Program-made: the position numbers and the translations under genes | Notes under the pieces: generated by a model | What the model was told of the DNA's origin: nothing | The model's database searches: none | The model's input: the letters and a program-made list of their open reading frames with translations, nothing else | Source: Bacillota bacterium | GTDB taxonomy: Bacteria > Bacillota_A > Clostridia > Christensenellales > Aristaeellaceae | NCBI GenBank assembly: GCA_023421735.1 | Contig: JAEZSP010000017.1 | Coordinates: forward strand, 62,001 to 126,000 | Reading direction: 5' to 3' | DNA: 64,000 bases | Part shown: piece after piece, positions 51,951-61,268 of the stretch | Layout of the letters: the number at the start of each line of letters is the position of its first letter | Numbering within the stretch: the first letter of the stretch is position 1

Positions 51951-52595
51951 CTAATCAACCGCCTTCCTGTACGCACGCGCGAGCGCCGTAATCTTCTCGA
52001 ACGCGCCCGCTTCGATCCATTCTTTGTTCACCAGTGACCCGCCAACGCCCAGTCCGATCGCTCCAGCTTTGATAAAATCCGCCGCGTTCTTCTCGTTTAC
52101 GCCGCCGACTGCCAGAAAGTGAATGTGTGAAAGCGGTGCGCGAATGGCCTTCAGGTACTTTGGCCCGAGATCGCCCGCCGGAAAGAGCTTCACCGCATCC
52201 GCGCCCGCCAGATGCGCGGCCTGACACTCCGACGGCGTGAGCGCACCGGGGAACGCGTACATCCCGAGCCGCTTCGCTTCCCGAATGACCACCTCATCGA
52301 CATTCGGCGCGACGACGTACTGCGCGCCCGCATCCTTTGACATGTTTGCCTGTTCTTTGGTCATGACGGTGCCCGCACCGGGCACGACCGCGCCGTCAAA
52401 TTCATCGGCGATGGAGCGGATCGCCTTTTGGGTATCGGCCCAGGAATCCGGCTTCGCCTGATTGAACGTGACCTCGATCATGGTAATCCCGCCCGCGATC
52501 AGCGCGTCCGCGAGTGCAAGCATATGTTCGCGTCCGAGACCGCGCACGATGGCGATCAGCTTATCCCGCCGAACCATTTCCATCAAATCGTTCAT
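51951..52595 (-). CDS. eda: KDPG/KHG aldolase
   Basis: The 214-residue aldolase of standard length has IVRGLGREHMLALADALIAGG, the Glu in MIEVTFNQ, VPGAGTVMTKEQ and the Schiff-base Lys in GADAVKLFPAGDLGPKY. It performs KDPG cleavage or KHG aldol reactions. ATG 52595 follows GGAGGTGA, the best Shine-Dalgarno in the region. It heads the operon eda-kdgK-eda/VOC. A divergent promoter region lies upstream, with TGGTATAAT (minus, 52727-52732) as a candidate. Confidence 0.94.
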   Translation of the reverse strand: MNDLMEMVRRDKLIAIVRGLGREHMLALADALIAGGITMIEVTFNQAKPDSWADTQKAIRSIADEFDGAVVPGAGTVMTKEQANMSKDAGAQYVVAPNVDEVVIREAKRLGMYAFPGALTPSECQAAHLAGADAVKLFPAGDLGPKYLKAIRAPLSHIHFLAVGGVNEKNAADFIKAGAIGLGVGGSLVNKEWIEAGAFEKITALARAYRKAVD

Positions 52596-52749
52596 GTTCA
52601 CCTCCATATTGAGGGTGTCAAAAGCGCATTCCCACGCGGCGCATTGTGCCCGCTGCCCATCGCTGCGCAATCTGCCCTGGCGCTGTCGCAGGAAACCGCC
52701 TTTTGCCATCCATTTGCCCTATTGCCATTATACCACACGGATCCCATAC

Positions 52750-52778
52750 TTTACATGGGAAATTTGCTGTGCTACAAT
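52750..52778 (+). promoter_or_regulatory. Promoter of the QueG-like gene
   Basis: TTTACA (52750-52755), 17-base spacer, TACAAT (52773-52778), 22 bases before the ATG. A leftward extended -10 (TGGTATAAT) for eda lies beside it. Confidence 0.8.
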
Positions 52779-52799
52779 GGCGAAAAAGGAGCGAGCGGC

Positions 52800-53486
52800 A
52801 TGAAGGATTGGCTCAGGGAAATCGCGACCGGGCTGGGTGCGGACGTATGCGGGTTTGCGAAGGCGGCTGATTTTACAGATGCGCCGGAGGGTTTCCGGCC
52901 GACCGATTGCTGGGGGGCATGCGTCAGCGTGATGGTCATCGGTGTTGCGCTCCCCATGGGCGCGATGGTTGCCGACACGCGGCTTTCCTACACGCGCTAT
53001 AACAACCTCGTGACCCAAAAAACAGACGCCCTGGCGCTCGACATTGCCCGGACGCTCGAGCGTGAGACGGGACGCCCCTGCGTTCCGCTGCCCGCGGACG
53101 ACCCCTACGATTCATACGATCCCGCCACGCGCACCGGGCGCGGCGTCATCTCCATGAAACATGCGGCGGTGCTGGCGGGCCTCGGGCGGCTGGGCAGGAG
53201 CGCGCTGCTCCTGAACCGCAATTTCGGAAATCGGCTTGCCATCGGCGCGCTGCTCCTGGACATCCCCATGGAATCAGACGCGCGCGCACCCGCCGTATGC
53301 CTGCCCGGCTGCAACATGTGCGTAGATGCCTGCCCGGCGCACGCGATTGAAAACGGCATGGTTGACCAGATGAAATGCCGCACGGCGGCTTATGTCATAA
53401 ACGACCGCGGCTTTTCCATCACCAATTGCCGTGTCTGCCGCGATGTGTGCCCGGTGCGCTTCGGGCGGGAGGGCGGTTTCCGATGA
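52800..53486 (+). CDS. QueG-like 4Fe-4S protein (epoxyqueuosine-reductase-related)
   Basis: The 228-residue protein has two 4Fe-4S clusters in CLPGCNMCVDACPAHAI and CRVCRDVCPVRFG, arranged as in the C-terminal part of QueG-like proteins, after an N-terminal domain (ISMKHAAVLAGLGRLGRSALLL is the QueG-like nucleotide-binding helix). It is shorter than real QueG (about 300-380 residues) and lacks an obvious cobalamin-binding region, so the epoxyqueuosine reductase function is doubtful; short relatives are common in Clostridia. AAAAAGGAG precedes ATG 52800 by 8 bases. The response-regulator gene follows after 130 bases. Confidence 0.72.
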   Translation: MKDWLREIATGLGADVCGFAKAADFTDAPEGFRPTDCWGACVSVMVIGVALPMGAMVADTRLSYTRYNNLVTQKTDALALDIARTLERETGRPCVPLPADDPYDSYDPATRTGRGVISMKHAAVLAGLGRLGRSALLLNRNFGNRLAIGALLLDIPMESDARAPAVCLPGCNMCVDACPAHAIENGMVDQMKCRTAAYVINDRGFSITNCRVCRDVCPVRFGREGGFR

Positions 53487-53616
53487 CGATTTACGCGCGC
53501 GCAATCGTTTCCGTAAGTGTGAACGCGCGCGGCGCATCAAGCCCGCGGTTCCGGTGCCGGACAAAGATGAAATCCCGATTCTACACAAAATGGTTTTTGA
53601 AATGGAGATGTCCGAC

Positions 53617-54303
53617 ATGTTTCGCATCCTGGTTGTCGAGGATAACGTCAACACGCGCAAGCTCATGGCTGCCGTCCTGGAGCAGCACGGCTATGAACCG
53701 GTTTGCGCGGGAGACGGCATAGAGGCGCTTGAAATCCTCGACAAAAAGCACGTCGACCTGATTCTTCTGGACATCATGATGCCGCGCATGGACGGCTACG
53801 AATTCACGGAGATTTTGCGCGGCAACCAGGCGTTGGGCGAGATTCCCATCCTCATGGTCACCGCAAAGGAGAGCCCCGCCGATCGGCGCAAGGGCTTTGT
53901 CATCGGTACAGACGATTACATGGTGAAACCCGTGGATGAGGAAGAAATGATTCTGCGGATCGCGGCGCTCCTCAGGCGTTCGCGCATCGTCAACGAGCAC
54001 AGGCTCTTCATCGGCGGCACGCTCCTTGACTATGATTCGTTCTCCGTCTCATCGGAAGGCTATATCATGGAGCTTCCGCGCAAGGAATTTCTCCTGCTCT
54101 ACAAGCTCCTTTCATACCCCAATAAAATTTTCACCCGCCGCCAGCTCATGGATGAAATATGGGACATGGACACGGAAACCGACGAGCGCACCGTGGACGT
54201 CCACATCAATCGACTGCGCGAACGTTTCCGGGATAATCACGATTTTGATATTGCCACCGTGCGTGGGCTTGGCTACAAGGCCGTGCGGCAGGCGGAAACC
54301 TGA
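53617..54303 (+). CDS. OmpR-family response regulator (no adjacent kinase)
   Basis: The 228-residue protein has a receiver domain (residues 1-120): acidic pair VVEDN, phosphoacceptor Asp in LILLDIMMP, Thr in MVTAKES and Lys in MVKPVDEEE. The OmpR/PhoB winged helix follows (about 130-225; ELPRKEFLLLYKLLSYPNKI, ERTVDVHINRLRERF, VRGLGYKAV). No histidine kinase lies near, so it is an orphan here. ATG 53617 is chosen with GGAG 9 bases upstream; an ATG three codons before is also possible. A strong bidirectional terminator follows. Confidence 0.92.
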   Translation: MFRILVVEDNVNTRKLMAAVLEQHGYEPVCAGDGIEALEILDKKHVDLILLDIMMPRMDGYEFTEILRGNQALGEIPILMVTAKESPADRRKGFVIGTDDYMVKPVDEEEMILRIAALLRRSRIVNEHRLFIGGTLLDYDSFSVSSEGYIMELPRKEFLLLYKLLSYPNKIFTRRQLMDEIWDMDTETDERTVDVHINRLRERFRDNHDFDIATVRGLGYKAVRQAET

Positions 54304-54337
54304 TTGCGCTTGCACGCCTGAACCAAGAAAAAAAGCG

Positions 54338-54367
54338 AACCCCGGCGCCGCGTGGCACCGGGGTTTT
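54338..54367. terminator. Bidirectional terminator
   Basis: AACCCCGG-C-GCC / GGC-A-CCGGGGTT stem, loop GCGT, flanked by A-rich sequence on the left and TTTT on the right; it serves the response regulator and the convergent lipoprotein gene. Confidence 0.88.
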
Positions 54368-54387
54368 CTGTGTACGAGTCGGTCGAT

Positions 54388-54603
54388 TTAGCCCTGGGTC
54401 GCCGCGGTTGCGGTGGCTTCGGTGGTCGTGTCAGCTGCCGGCGCCGTGGTGGCCTCGGCGGTTGCGACGGCTTCAGAAGTCGCCTCAACGGTGGCCGCTG
54501 CGGGTGCGACGGTCGCGGCCGTGTCGGACTTATCGGTGGAACAGCCGACGGCGAAGATCGCGATCATCATGAGGGAAAGAACAAATATCATAGCCTTCTT
54601 CAT
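54388..54603 (-). CDS. Small Ala/Thr-rich lipoprotein
   Basis: The 71-residue protein has a lipoprotein signal peptide (KKAMIFVLSLMMIAIFAVGC; lipobox AVGC with the cysteine at 21) and a low-complexity tail rich in Ala, Thr, Glu and Val (EATSEAVATAEATTAPAADT). After processing about 50 disordered residues remain on the membrane surface. Function unknown; it could be a linker remnant. ATG 54603 is preferred with GAGGAGG upstream. Confidence 0.75.
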   Translation of the reverse strand: MKKAMIFVLSLMMIAIFAVGCSTDKSDTAATVAPAAATVEATSEAVATAEATTAPAADTTTEATATAATQG

Positions 54604-54753
54604 TGTGAAAACCTCCTCTGTCTGGGGCACAAGCCCTTGATGACATGACGTAGTATATCTCGGATAGAGGTGCTTTATTACCTCATTTTGAATAAGAATT
54701 TGCAAATTATCAAATTATTCCCTTTACGCTTGTGTTATTCCAGGTATTTCCAG

Positions 54754-55464
54754 CTATAAAGGTCTTTTTTCTGGCATTCCGGGGCGGCGCGGGTATTTTT
54801 CCGGCGTCGGCGCCTCTTTTTCAATCTCCAAAAGAACGTGCGCCCAGTTGCGTGCGGGGATGTCCGCATCCTGCGCTTTGCGAAAACGTCCGCCCAGAAG
54901 CAGGAGCGCGCGTTCCGCCTGCGAAAGCTCCGTCTCCCACGCGGGTCCTTTGTACGCGATCATCTTCCCGCCGATGCGCACGAGCGGCAACGCGAATTCC
55001 GCCAGCACGCACAATGGCGCAACCGCGCGGGACACGGCAATGTCATATGCGGCGCGCATATTTCGCTGCCTCCCCGCCTCCTCTGCGCGCAAATGCACCG
55101 CGCGCGCGTTCAAACCGAGTTCCCGGATGACAGACGCCATAAAATCAACGCGCTTGCCGAGCGAATCGAGCAGCGTCACCTCGACGTCCGGCAGCATGAT
55201 CGAAAGCGGAATTCCCGGAAAACCGGCGCCCGCACCCACATCGATGAGCGTGTGCGCGCCCGCAAACAGACTGCCCGCGACAGGCGCAATGCAGTCGAGG
55301 TAATTTCGATCGATCGCCTCGTCGGTGTCGTCCGGCACGCGTGTGAGGTTGGTCTTCGCGTTCGCGTCCACCAGCATTTCGTGAAACGCGGCGAACCCGT
55401 CTGCCTGCGAGGCGGATATTTCGATCCCCATTTCCGCAGCGCGCACAATCAACTTTTCACGCAT
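54754..55464 (-). CDS. rsmG: 16S rRNA m7G527 methyltransferase RsmG
   Basis: The 236-residue protein has [19 protein letters not shown] (SAM motif), [15 protein letters not shown] [11 protein letters not shown] and [17 protein letters not shown], all diagnostic of RsmG (GidB), which methylates G527 of 16S rRNA. It overlaps the end of mnmG by 8 bases in the standard mnmG-rsmG order. Confidence 0.97.
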   Translation of the reverse strand: MREKLIVRAAEMGIEISASQADGFAAFHEMLVDANAKTNLTRVPDDTDEAIDRNYLDCIAPVAGSLFAGAHTLIDVGAGAGFPGIPLSIMLPDVEVTLLDSLGKRVDFMASVIRELGLNARAVHLRAEEAGRQRNMRAAYDIAVSRAVAPLCVLAEFALPLVRIGGKMIAYKGPAWETELSQAERALLLLGGRFRKAQDADIPARNWAHVLLEIEKEAPTPEKYPRRPGMPEKRPL

Positions 55465-57256
55465 GCGTGCGCCTCCTCTTTTCCAGCCAGATCATCAAAA
55501 CGCTCACGTCCCCCGGCGAAACGCCCGGAATGCGCGACGCCTGCCCGAGCGACTTGGGGCGTGCCTTTGAAAGTTTCTGCCGCGCCTCGATCCGCAATCC
55601 CGAAAGCGCCATGTAGTCCGCGTCCGCCGGCATCAAATCGCTTTCCATCCGCCGGAACCGCCGCTCATCTGCCGCCTGTCTGCGGATATAGCCGTCGTAC
55701 TTCACTTCCGTCTCCACCTGTTCGACCGTCTGTCGGTCGAGCGCAGGCATCTCCGGGTTCTCCTTTCGCAGATCGGCATACGAAATCTCCGGCCTGCGCA
55801 GTTTTTCCGTCAGCCGCCTTTTTTCGACGTCCGCAATTGCCGCGTCCGTTTTTTCGCGCCGCAGGAGCATCCGTTCATAGCGCGCCCGGGTCGCAAGTCC
55901 CGCCCGATACCCCCGCTCGGTGAGCCGGAAGTCTGCGTTATCCTGCCGGAGCAGCAATCGATACTCCGCGCGCGAGGTCATCATGCGGTACGGCTCGTCC
56001 ACGCCCTTGGTAACCAAATCATCCACCATGACCCCGATGTAGCCGTCCGCGCGCCCCAGAATCAGCGGTTCCTCGCCCTTGAGATAGAGAGAGGCGTTGA
56101 TTCCGGCATAAATGCCCTGCGCGGCTGCCTCCTCGTAACCGGATGTGCCGTTCACCTGCCCCGCAAAATAGAGACCCGCAACGGTTTTCGCCCCGAGGGT
56201 AAGCGTCAGATCGGTGGGATCAATGCAGTCATATTCGATCGCATAGGCAAGCCGCAGGAGTTCCGCGTTCTCAAGTCCCGGGACGCTGCGGTAGATCATG
56301 CGCTGCACGTCCTCGGGCATCGAGGTCGACATGCCCTGCGCATACCATTCGACGGTATCAAGTCCTTCCGGCTCCATGAAAATGGGATGCCGCTCCTTGT
56401 CCGCAAAGCGTACGACCTTGTCCTCGATGGAGGGGCAGTAGCGCGCGCCCGTTCCCTTGATGGTGCCCGAAAACATGGGCGCGCGGGAGATGTTTTCGTG
56501 GATGATCCGGTGCGTCTCTTCGGTCGTATAGGTCAGATAGCACACCGCGCGGTTTTTGAGCGGCGCGGGATCGGTCAGAAACGAGAACGGCGTGATGGGA
56601 TCATCGCCCGGCTGAAGCTCCATCTTTGAAAAGTCGATCGTCCGTCCGTCGAGCCGCGCGGGCGTGCCCGTCTTAAAGCGGCGGATGGAGAAGCCGAGAT
56701 CCGCAAGGTTTTGCGTCAGATGATTCGCCGCCAGAAGTCCCTGCGGTCCGCCGTTCCATTGGCAGTCGCCGATGATGATTTTGCTTTTGAGATAGACACC
56801 TGCGCACACAACCACCGCGCGGCAGGCGATGCTGCTTCCCGTCGTGGTCGAAACGCCCGTCACCCGGCCGTTTTGGCTCAGTATTTCACGCGCTTCCGCC
56901 TGCCTGAGGTGCAGGTGCGCGCATTCGTCCACGGCCTTGCGCATCCGGAGCTGATACGCCTTTTTGTCCGCCTGCGCGCGCAGGGAATGAACCGCCGGAC
57001 CCTTGGCGGTATTGAGCATGCGCGACTGGATAAAAACGTCGTCGGTCGCAAGGCCCATTTCGCCGCCCAACGCGTCCACTTCGCGCACCAAATGGCCCTT
57101 GCCGGTTCCGCCGATGGACGGATTGCAGGGCATCATGGCGAGCGAATCGAGATTCAACGTCAATAAGAGCGTCTCGTGTCCCATGCGCGCGAGCGCCAGC
57201 GCGGCCTCACAGCCCGCGTGCCCCGCGCCGATCACGATCACATCAAATGCATCCAT
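55457..57256 (-). CDS. mnmG: tRNA uridine-5-carboxymethylaminomethyl enzyme MnmG
   Basis: The 599-residue FAD protein has [57 protein letters not shown] and [16 protein letters not shown], the MnmG hallmarks. With MnmE it makes cmnm5U34 in tRNAs. It is a little shorter than usual (620-630). ATG 57256 precedes the conserved motif directly; AGGAAG lies about 11 bases upstream. The usual partner mnmE is not beside it; a PfkB gene is. Confidence 0.97.
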   Translation of the reverse strand: MDAFDVIVIGAGHAGCEAALALARMGHETLLLTLNLDSLAMMPCNPSIGGTGKGHLVREVDALGGEMGLATDDVFIQSRMLNTAKGPAVHSLRAQADKKAYQLRMRKAVDECAHLHLRQAEAREILSQNGRVTGVSTTTGSSIACRAVVVCAGVYLKSKIIIGDCQWNGGPQGLLAANHLTQNLADLGFSIRRFKTGTPARLDGRTIDFSKMELQPGDDPITPFSFLTDPAPLKNRAVCYLTYTTEETHRIIHENISRAPMFSGTIKGTGARYCPSIEDKVVRFADKERHPIFMEPEGLDTVEWYAQGMSTSMPEDVQRMIYRSVPGLENAELLRLAYAIEYDCIDPTDLTLTLGAKTVAGLYFAGQVNGTSGYEEAAAQGIYAGINASLYLKGEEPLILGRADGYIGVMVDDLVTKGVDEPYRMMTSRAEYRLLLRQDNADFRLTERGYRAGLATRARYERMLLRREKTDAAIADVEKRRLTEKLRRPEISYADLRKENPEMPALDRQTVEQVETEVKYDGYIRRQAADERRFRRMESDLMPADADYMALSGLRIEARQKLSKARPKSLGQASRIPGVSPGDVSVLMIWLEKRRRTHA

Positions 57257-57333
57257 TGGGTAAAAGGCTTCCTCCCATGCTAGTCGTCCGCGAAGTCTAA
57301 AAATCGGTAATGGGGCGCTGATATTTTTTGTCC

Positions 57334-57360
57334 TGCGAGGAGCCGGCGCGCAGGCGCAGC
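57334..57360. repeat. Possible dispersed intergenic repeat, copy 2
   Basis: GAGGAGCCGGCGCGCAGGCG (57337-57356) followed by CAGC resembles 1768-1791. It stands in the 204-base gap between mnmG and the PfkB gene, which otherwise contains only weak hairpins such as GGCGGACTTTCCGCC near 57369. Confidence 0.35.
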
Positions 57361-57460
57361 AGCCAAAGGCGGACTTTCCGCCCACATGAAGCGGAGAGAA
57401 ACGAAACTGGCCGTCGAAGAGGCGGCTTCTGCCGTGGTGGAGTAACAGACTTCGTGGCGA

Positions 57461-58357
57461 TTATACCAGTTTCCAGCCGAGCAAATCCTCGACTTCGGAT
57501 TTCGTCACCCGCGCGGCGGGGAACACCCGCGTGTTCGCGGCTCCGGCGGCACAGGCGATCATAAGCGACGTCTCAAGGGCATACCCCTTGACGGAGGCAT
57601 ATAAAAATCCCGCGACAAAGCTGTCCCCTGCGCCGACCGCGTTGACCGTCTGGATGCGCGGCGTGGGGCAATAGATTTCAGAATCCGCAGTCACGTAGCA
57701 GCACCCGCCCGCGCCCATGGACGCGAGCACCGCCCCGATTCCGCGCTCAACCAACATCCGCGCTGCGCGCGCGACGTCCTCTTCGCCCGTGAGTGCGGAA
57801 AGTTCCGCCTGGTTTGGCTTTAAGAGGTCGGGCAGCGCAGCCGCGCCATAGGCGAGCGTCGGGCCGTTGGAATCGAGCAATACCGGTATGCCGCGTGCCT
57901 TCGCGCGCGCGACGATGCCCGGTGCGCGCCGGGCCGCCGCTTCGCAACTCGCCGCACCGCAGATGGCAACCGCCTGTGCCTGCGGCATCAGCGCGTCAAC
58001 CGCCGCATCGAATCGGTCGAGATCCGCCTCAGTCAGGGGTTCGCCACGGGTATAGTTGACCCGCTGATCAAAATCGACCGCTGTCACGTACGTGTCGATC
58101 ACCCGCGTGGCGGCCTGAACGGCAACCGGGTGCACGCAAATGCCTTCCGACGTCGCCAGACGCAGAAATTCCGCACCTGTTTCGCCGCCCACAGGGCAAA
58201 CGGCGAACGCATCGATGCCAAGATTTCCGAGCACACGCGCGACGTTGACGCCCTTACCGCCCGTTTGTGTCTCGATTTTTCGGGGCGCCTGCCCGTGCGC
58301 GTCGACCCACAGTGTGCGGTCGAGGCAGGGGTTGAATGTAACGGTTAAAATCTCCAT
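57461..58357 (-). CDS. PfkB-family sugar kinase (1-phosphofructokinase-like)
   Basis: The 298-residue kinase begins ILTVTFNPCLDRTLWVD, has QTGGKGVNVARVLGNLG and VNAVGAGDSFVAGFLYAS, the pattern of FruK/LacC/PfkB enzymes that phosphorylate fructose-1-phosphate or tagatose-6-phosphate. LKPNQAELSALTG is the usual inner motif. Substrate cannot be fixed. The start is uncertain: ATG 58357 lies only seven bases after TATAAT (minus, 58365-58370), so a leaderless mRNA or an upstream ATG (58366) is possible. Confidence 0.85.
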   Translation of the reverse strand: MEILTVTFNPCLDRTLWVDAHGQAPRKIETQTGGKGVNVARVLGNLGIDAFAVCPVGGETGAEFLRLATSEGICVHPVAVQAATRVIDTYVTAVDFDQRVNYTRGEPLTEADLDRFDAAVDALMPQAQAVAICGAASCEAAARRAPGIVARAKARGIPVLLDSNGPTLAYGAAALPDLLKPNQAELSALTGEEDVARAARMLVERGIGAVLASMGAGGCCYVTADSEIYCPTPRIQTVNAVGAGDSFVAGFLYASVKGYALETSLMIACAAGAANTRVFPAARVTKSEVEDLLGWKLV

Positions 58358-58426
58358 GCCTTTCATTATACCGCACACCCGCCGCGCGACCAGACCGGAA
58401 CAGAAATTTTACGGGGAGGGATTCCG

Positions 58427-58654
58427 ATGGCGGCTGTCCCGCTTACCGCCGCAAAGGGCGGCGTAATTGTCAAAATCTCGCTCGGCACCGCCGCACGCAG
58501 GCGGCTTGTGGAATTGGGAGCGACCCCAGGCACCTACGTCGAGGTGATCCGGCGGGCGCCGCTGGGCGACCCAATCCAGATTTCGCTGCGCGGCTCTGCC
58601 CTGACATTGCGCCGGGAAGACGCCGCCGAAATCTTTGTGGAGGAACGAAAATGA
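58427..58654 (+). CDS. feoA: Ferrous iron transport protein FeoA
   Basis: The 75-residue SH3-like protein has VKISLGTAARRRLVELGATP and GDPIQISLRGSALTLRREDA, the normal FeoA pattern. FeoA supports FeoB in ferrous-iron uptake. GGGGAGGG stands 6 bases before ATG 58427. The gene overlaps feoB by four bases. Confidence 0.92.
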   Translation: MAAVPLTAAKGGVIVKISLGTAARRRLVELGATPGTYVEVIRRAPLGDPIQISLRGSALTLRREDAAEIFVEERK

Positions 58655-60474
58655 AGTACACGGTCTGCCTCGCAGGCAATCCCAACTGCGGAAAGACGAC
58701 GCTTTTTAATTTGCTGACGGGCGCAAATCAATACGTGGGCAACTGGCCGGGCGTGACGGTCGAACGCAAGGAGGCCAAGCTCCGCCTGAGCGGCGATGAA
58801 ATAAAAGTCGTCGATCTCCCCGGCGTCTATTCGCTCGCTCCCTATTCCATCGAAGAAAAAATCACGCGCGATTATATCGATTCAGGCGCTGCGGATGTCG
58901 TCATTGATATCGTGGATGCCACAAACCTCGAGCGGAATTTATACCTCACGCTCCAACTCCTCGAGCGCGAACGCCGCGTGGTGATCGCGCTCAATTTGAT
59001 GGACGAATTGAAAAAACGGGGCATAACGCCGGATGCGGCGCGGTTGTCACGGGCGCTCGGCGCGCCGGTCGTGCCCATATCGGCAAAGAAACATCAGGGA
59101 ATCGACGATCTGATGGCGTCGGTGGCGCGCGCAGCGCGCGAAAAAAAAGCGCCCGCGCGTCCGCCCGAACCGGAACCGGAGGACGAGCGGCTGCTCGTGC
59201 GCGCAAAGGCGCGCTATGATCGCATCGAGGCGGCGCTGAATGAAGCCGGCTTCCCACGCGGTGCGTACCAAAGGACGGCCTCCGATGCGGCGGACGGCCT
59301 TGTCATGAACCGCTTTCTGGCGTATCCGCTCTTTTTCGCGTTCATGGGACTGATGTTCCTCGTGACGTTTGGCGCGCCGGGAGAGGGATTGCGCCTCCTG
59401 ATGGAGAAGGTGATCTCCCTCGCGGGAAGGGGTGCAGGCTTTCTCTTAAGCGCGGCGCACGCCCCTGCTTGGGCGCGTTCGCTCACAATCGACGGCGTGC
59501 TCGCGGGCGTGGGCGGCGTGCTCGCGTTTTTGCCCCAGATACTGCTCCTGTTTTTTTGCATGTCCGTGATGGAGGATTCGGGTTATATGGCGCGCGCGGC
59601 GTTCATGACGGATCGTCCTCTGCGCAAACTCGGCCTTTCCGGCCGTTCGTTTATCCCAATGCTGATGGGGTTTGGCTGCACGACTACGGCGGTGATCGCC
59701 GCGCGCGGCGTCGAAAACGAGCGCGATCGGCGGATGACCATCATGCTCACGCCCTATATGTCCTGCGGCGCAAAATTGCCGGTGTACGCCCTTTTTGCCG
59801 CGGCGTTTTTCCCTGCCTCGCGCGCGGGCGTCGTTCTGGGTCTCTACGGATTGGGTATTTTCACGATGGTACTCGCGGGCGCCGCGATGCGCAAAATCTG
59901 GTTCCGCACAGGGGAGACGCCGTTTGTGATGGAATTGCCGGAATATCGCCTGCCGACAGTTCAGTCGGTATTGAGGCGACTTTCGGATCGGGCGCGAGAT
60001 TTTATGACGCGCGCCGGCACGATCATATTTGCGATGAGCGTCGTCATCTGGTTTCTGCGTACATTTACGCCGGGGCTTGTATCGACGGGCGAGATTTCGC
60101 AATCGATGCTCGGCGCGCTGGGCGCGCTCGTAAGCCCCGTCTTTGCGCCTTTGGGCTTTGGCGACGCGGCGAAGTGCGTGGCACTTCTGGCGGGCATGGT
60201 TGCGAAGGAAGCCGTCGTCTCGACCATGCGCGTCATCTACGCGGCAGCCGACGCGGGCGCTCTGATCACCACGCTGAGCGACCATTTCACGCGGGCATCG
60301 GCGATTTCATATCTCGTATTCATATTGCTCTACACGCCCTGCGTCTCGGCACTCGCCGCCATGCGACGGGAACTTGGCGGGACGCGTTGGCTCCTGCGCG
60401 CCGCGCTGTCGCAGCTCGCCATCGCCTGGATATTTGCCTTCGTCGCTTATCGATTCGCGCTGCTTCTGTCCTGA
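58651..60474 (+). CDS. feoB: Ferrous iron transporter FeoB
   Basis: The 607-residue protein has the N-terminal GTPase (GNPNCGKTTLFN, G3 DLPGVYSL, G4 NLMD, ISAKKHQG), then two Gate domains with helices including GFGCTTTAVIAARGVENERDR and TPYMSCGAKLPVYALF. It imports Fe2+ across the membrane. No FeoC follows. Length is at the short end of the family, mainly in the C-terminus. No clear Fur box was seen upstream of feoA. Confidence 0.96.
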   Translation: MKYTVCLAGNPNCGKTTLFNLLTGANQYVGNWPGVTVERKEAKLRLSGDEIKVVDLPGVYSLAPYSIEEKITRDYIDSGAADVVIDIVDATNLERNLYLTLQLLERERRVVIALNLMDELKKRGITPDAARLSRALGAPVVPISAKKHQGIDDLMASVARAAREKKAPARPPEPEPEDERLLVRAKARYDRIEAALNEAGFPRGAYQRTASDAADGLVMNRFLAYPLFFAFMGLMFLVTFGAPGEGLRLLMEKVISLAGRGAGFLLSAAHAPAWARSLTIDGVLAGVGGVLAFLPQILLLFFCMSVMEDSGYMARAAFMTDRPLRKLGLSGRSFIPMLMGFGCTTTAVIAARGVENERDRRMTIMLTPYMSCGAKLPVYALFAAAFFPASRAGVVLGLYGLGIFTMVLAGAAMRKIWFRTGETPFVMELPEYRLPTVQSVLRRLSDRARDFMTRAGTIIFAMSVVIWFLRTFTPGLVSTGEISQSMLGALGALVSPVFAPLGFGDAAKCVALLAGMVAKEAVVSTMRVIYAAADAGALITTLSDHFTRASAISYLVFILLYTPCVSALAAMRRELGGTRWLLRAALSQLAIAWIFAFVAYRFALLLS

Positions 60475-60481
60475 TGGGGGA

Positions 60482-60994
60482 TCAGTTGCCCTTCAGCTGC
60501 CCATTGCCGTCGTACATGCGGTCGAGCGCCGCGCGCGTGTCGGCCATTGCCTGCGTCATGAGCGCATCGGCATCCCCCGTCGAATGCCCCGCGCGATAGG
60601 CGTCGTCATAGGCCGTAAACGCCTGATCGAGCTCGGCAACCAGCGAATCCGGCAGAACCTGGTACTTGTCGCCAAACGCACTTGCGATGGCTTCGTTGAG
60701 CGCGATGGCCTGCTGATAGTATACTTTCATAGCAGGCAAAATTTCGCCTTCCACATCCGCGCCCGCGAGTGCCGCATCGTCATATTTGAGCGCCATCATG
60801 TATGCCGCGCTATAAAGCGCCTCTCCCACAGTATCGCGGGATTGTGCATATTTGCTTCGCATATTGGATGCATCTGATGTGGATATGCAACCCCAAATGA
60901 TGACTGCCAAGAGAAGTGTCGCCACGGCGAATCGCGCGATGACCCGCCAATTCAGCCCCTGAATCAACGAAGCTGTGTCCTTAATACGATCCAT
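60482..60994 (-). CDS. Membrane-anchored helical protein, unknown function
   Basis: The 170-residue protein has a hydrophobic helix (about 20-38: IARFAVATLLLAVIIWGC) near the N-terminus and then an all-helical extracytoplasmic part with several ADALMTQAMADTRAAL-like helices. A cysteine ends the hydrophobic stretch (IIWGC), but W at -2 does not fit a lipobox. GGAGGG lies 7 bases before ATG 60994. It may resemble LemA-like or DUF-type secreted helical proteins, but I do not recognise it. A candidate promoter TTTAAA-16-TATACA overlaps the palindrome at 61049-61063. Confidence 0.7.
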   Translation of the reverse strand: MDRIKDTASLIQGLNWRVIARFAVATLLLAVIIWGCISTSDASNMRSKYAQSRDTVGEALYSAAYMMALKYDDAALAGADVEGEILPAMKVYYQQAIALNEAIASAFGDKYQVLPDSLVAELDQAFTAYDDAYRAGHSTGDADALMTQAMADTRAALDRMYDGNGQLKGN

Positions 60995-61048
60995 TGGAAT
61001 CCCTCCATCGATCTGTATACGATTGTATATACGGCAAGCCGCCCATGT

Positions 61049-61063
61049 ATATTCATTGAATAT
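61049..61063. promoter_or_regulatory. Palindrome in the divergent promoter region
   Basis: ATATTCA-T-TGAATAT is a perfect 7-bp inverted repeat in an A+T-rich intergenic stretch (60995-61268). It is placed between promoter boxes of the leftward gene and may bind a dimeric regulator. Confidence 0.4.
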
Positions 61064-61218
61064 GCACTTTAAATATACGACAATTTCCTTTGTTTTCCTG
61101 CGCTTGATTTTGAAGATAATGTATATATGCACGGTATATTCGTAATTTTTATAACACAATTTATGCAGGCGATCTAAGTTTGAGAACAACGCGCGCATGT
61201 TTTAGTCAAATTTAATGA

Positions 61219-61247
61219 TTGCGGGAAAAATAGGGGGATGCTATAAT
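61219..61247 (+). promoter_or_regulatory. Extended -10 promoter of the aldo-keto reductase gene
   Basis: TTGCGG (61219-61224), 17-base spacer ending in TGC, TATAAT (61242-61247), 22 bases before the start codon. Confidence 0.75.
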
Positions 61248-61268
61248 GAGCCAAAGGGAGATGATTTT

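Noticed and set aside
58379..58426. Fur box before feoA
   Set aside because: No match to the GATAATGATAATCATTATC type palindrome in the short gap.
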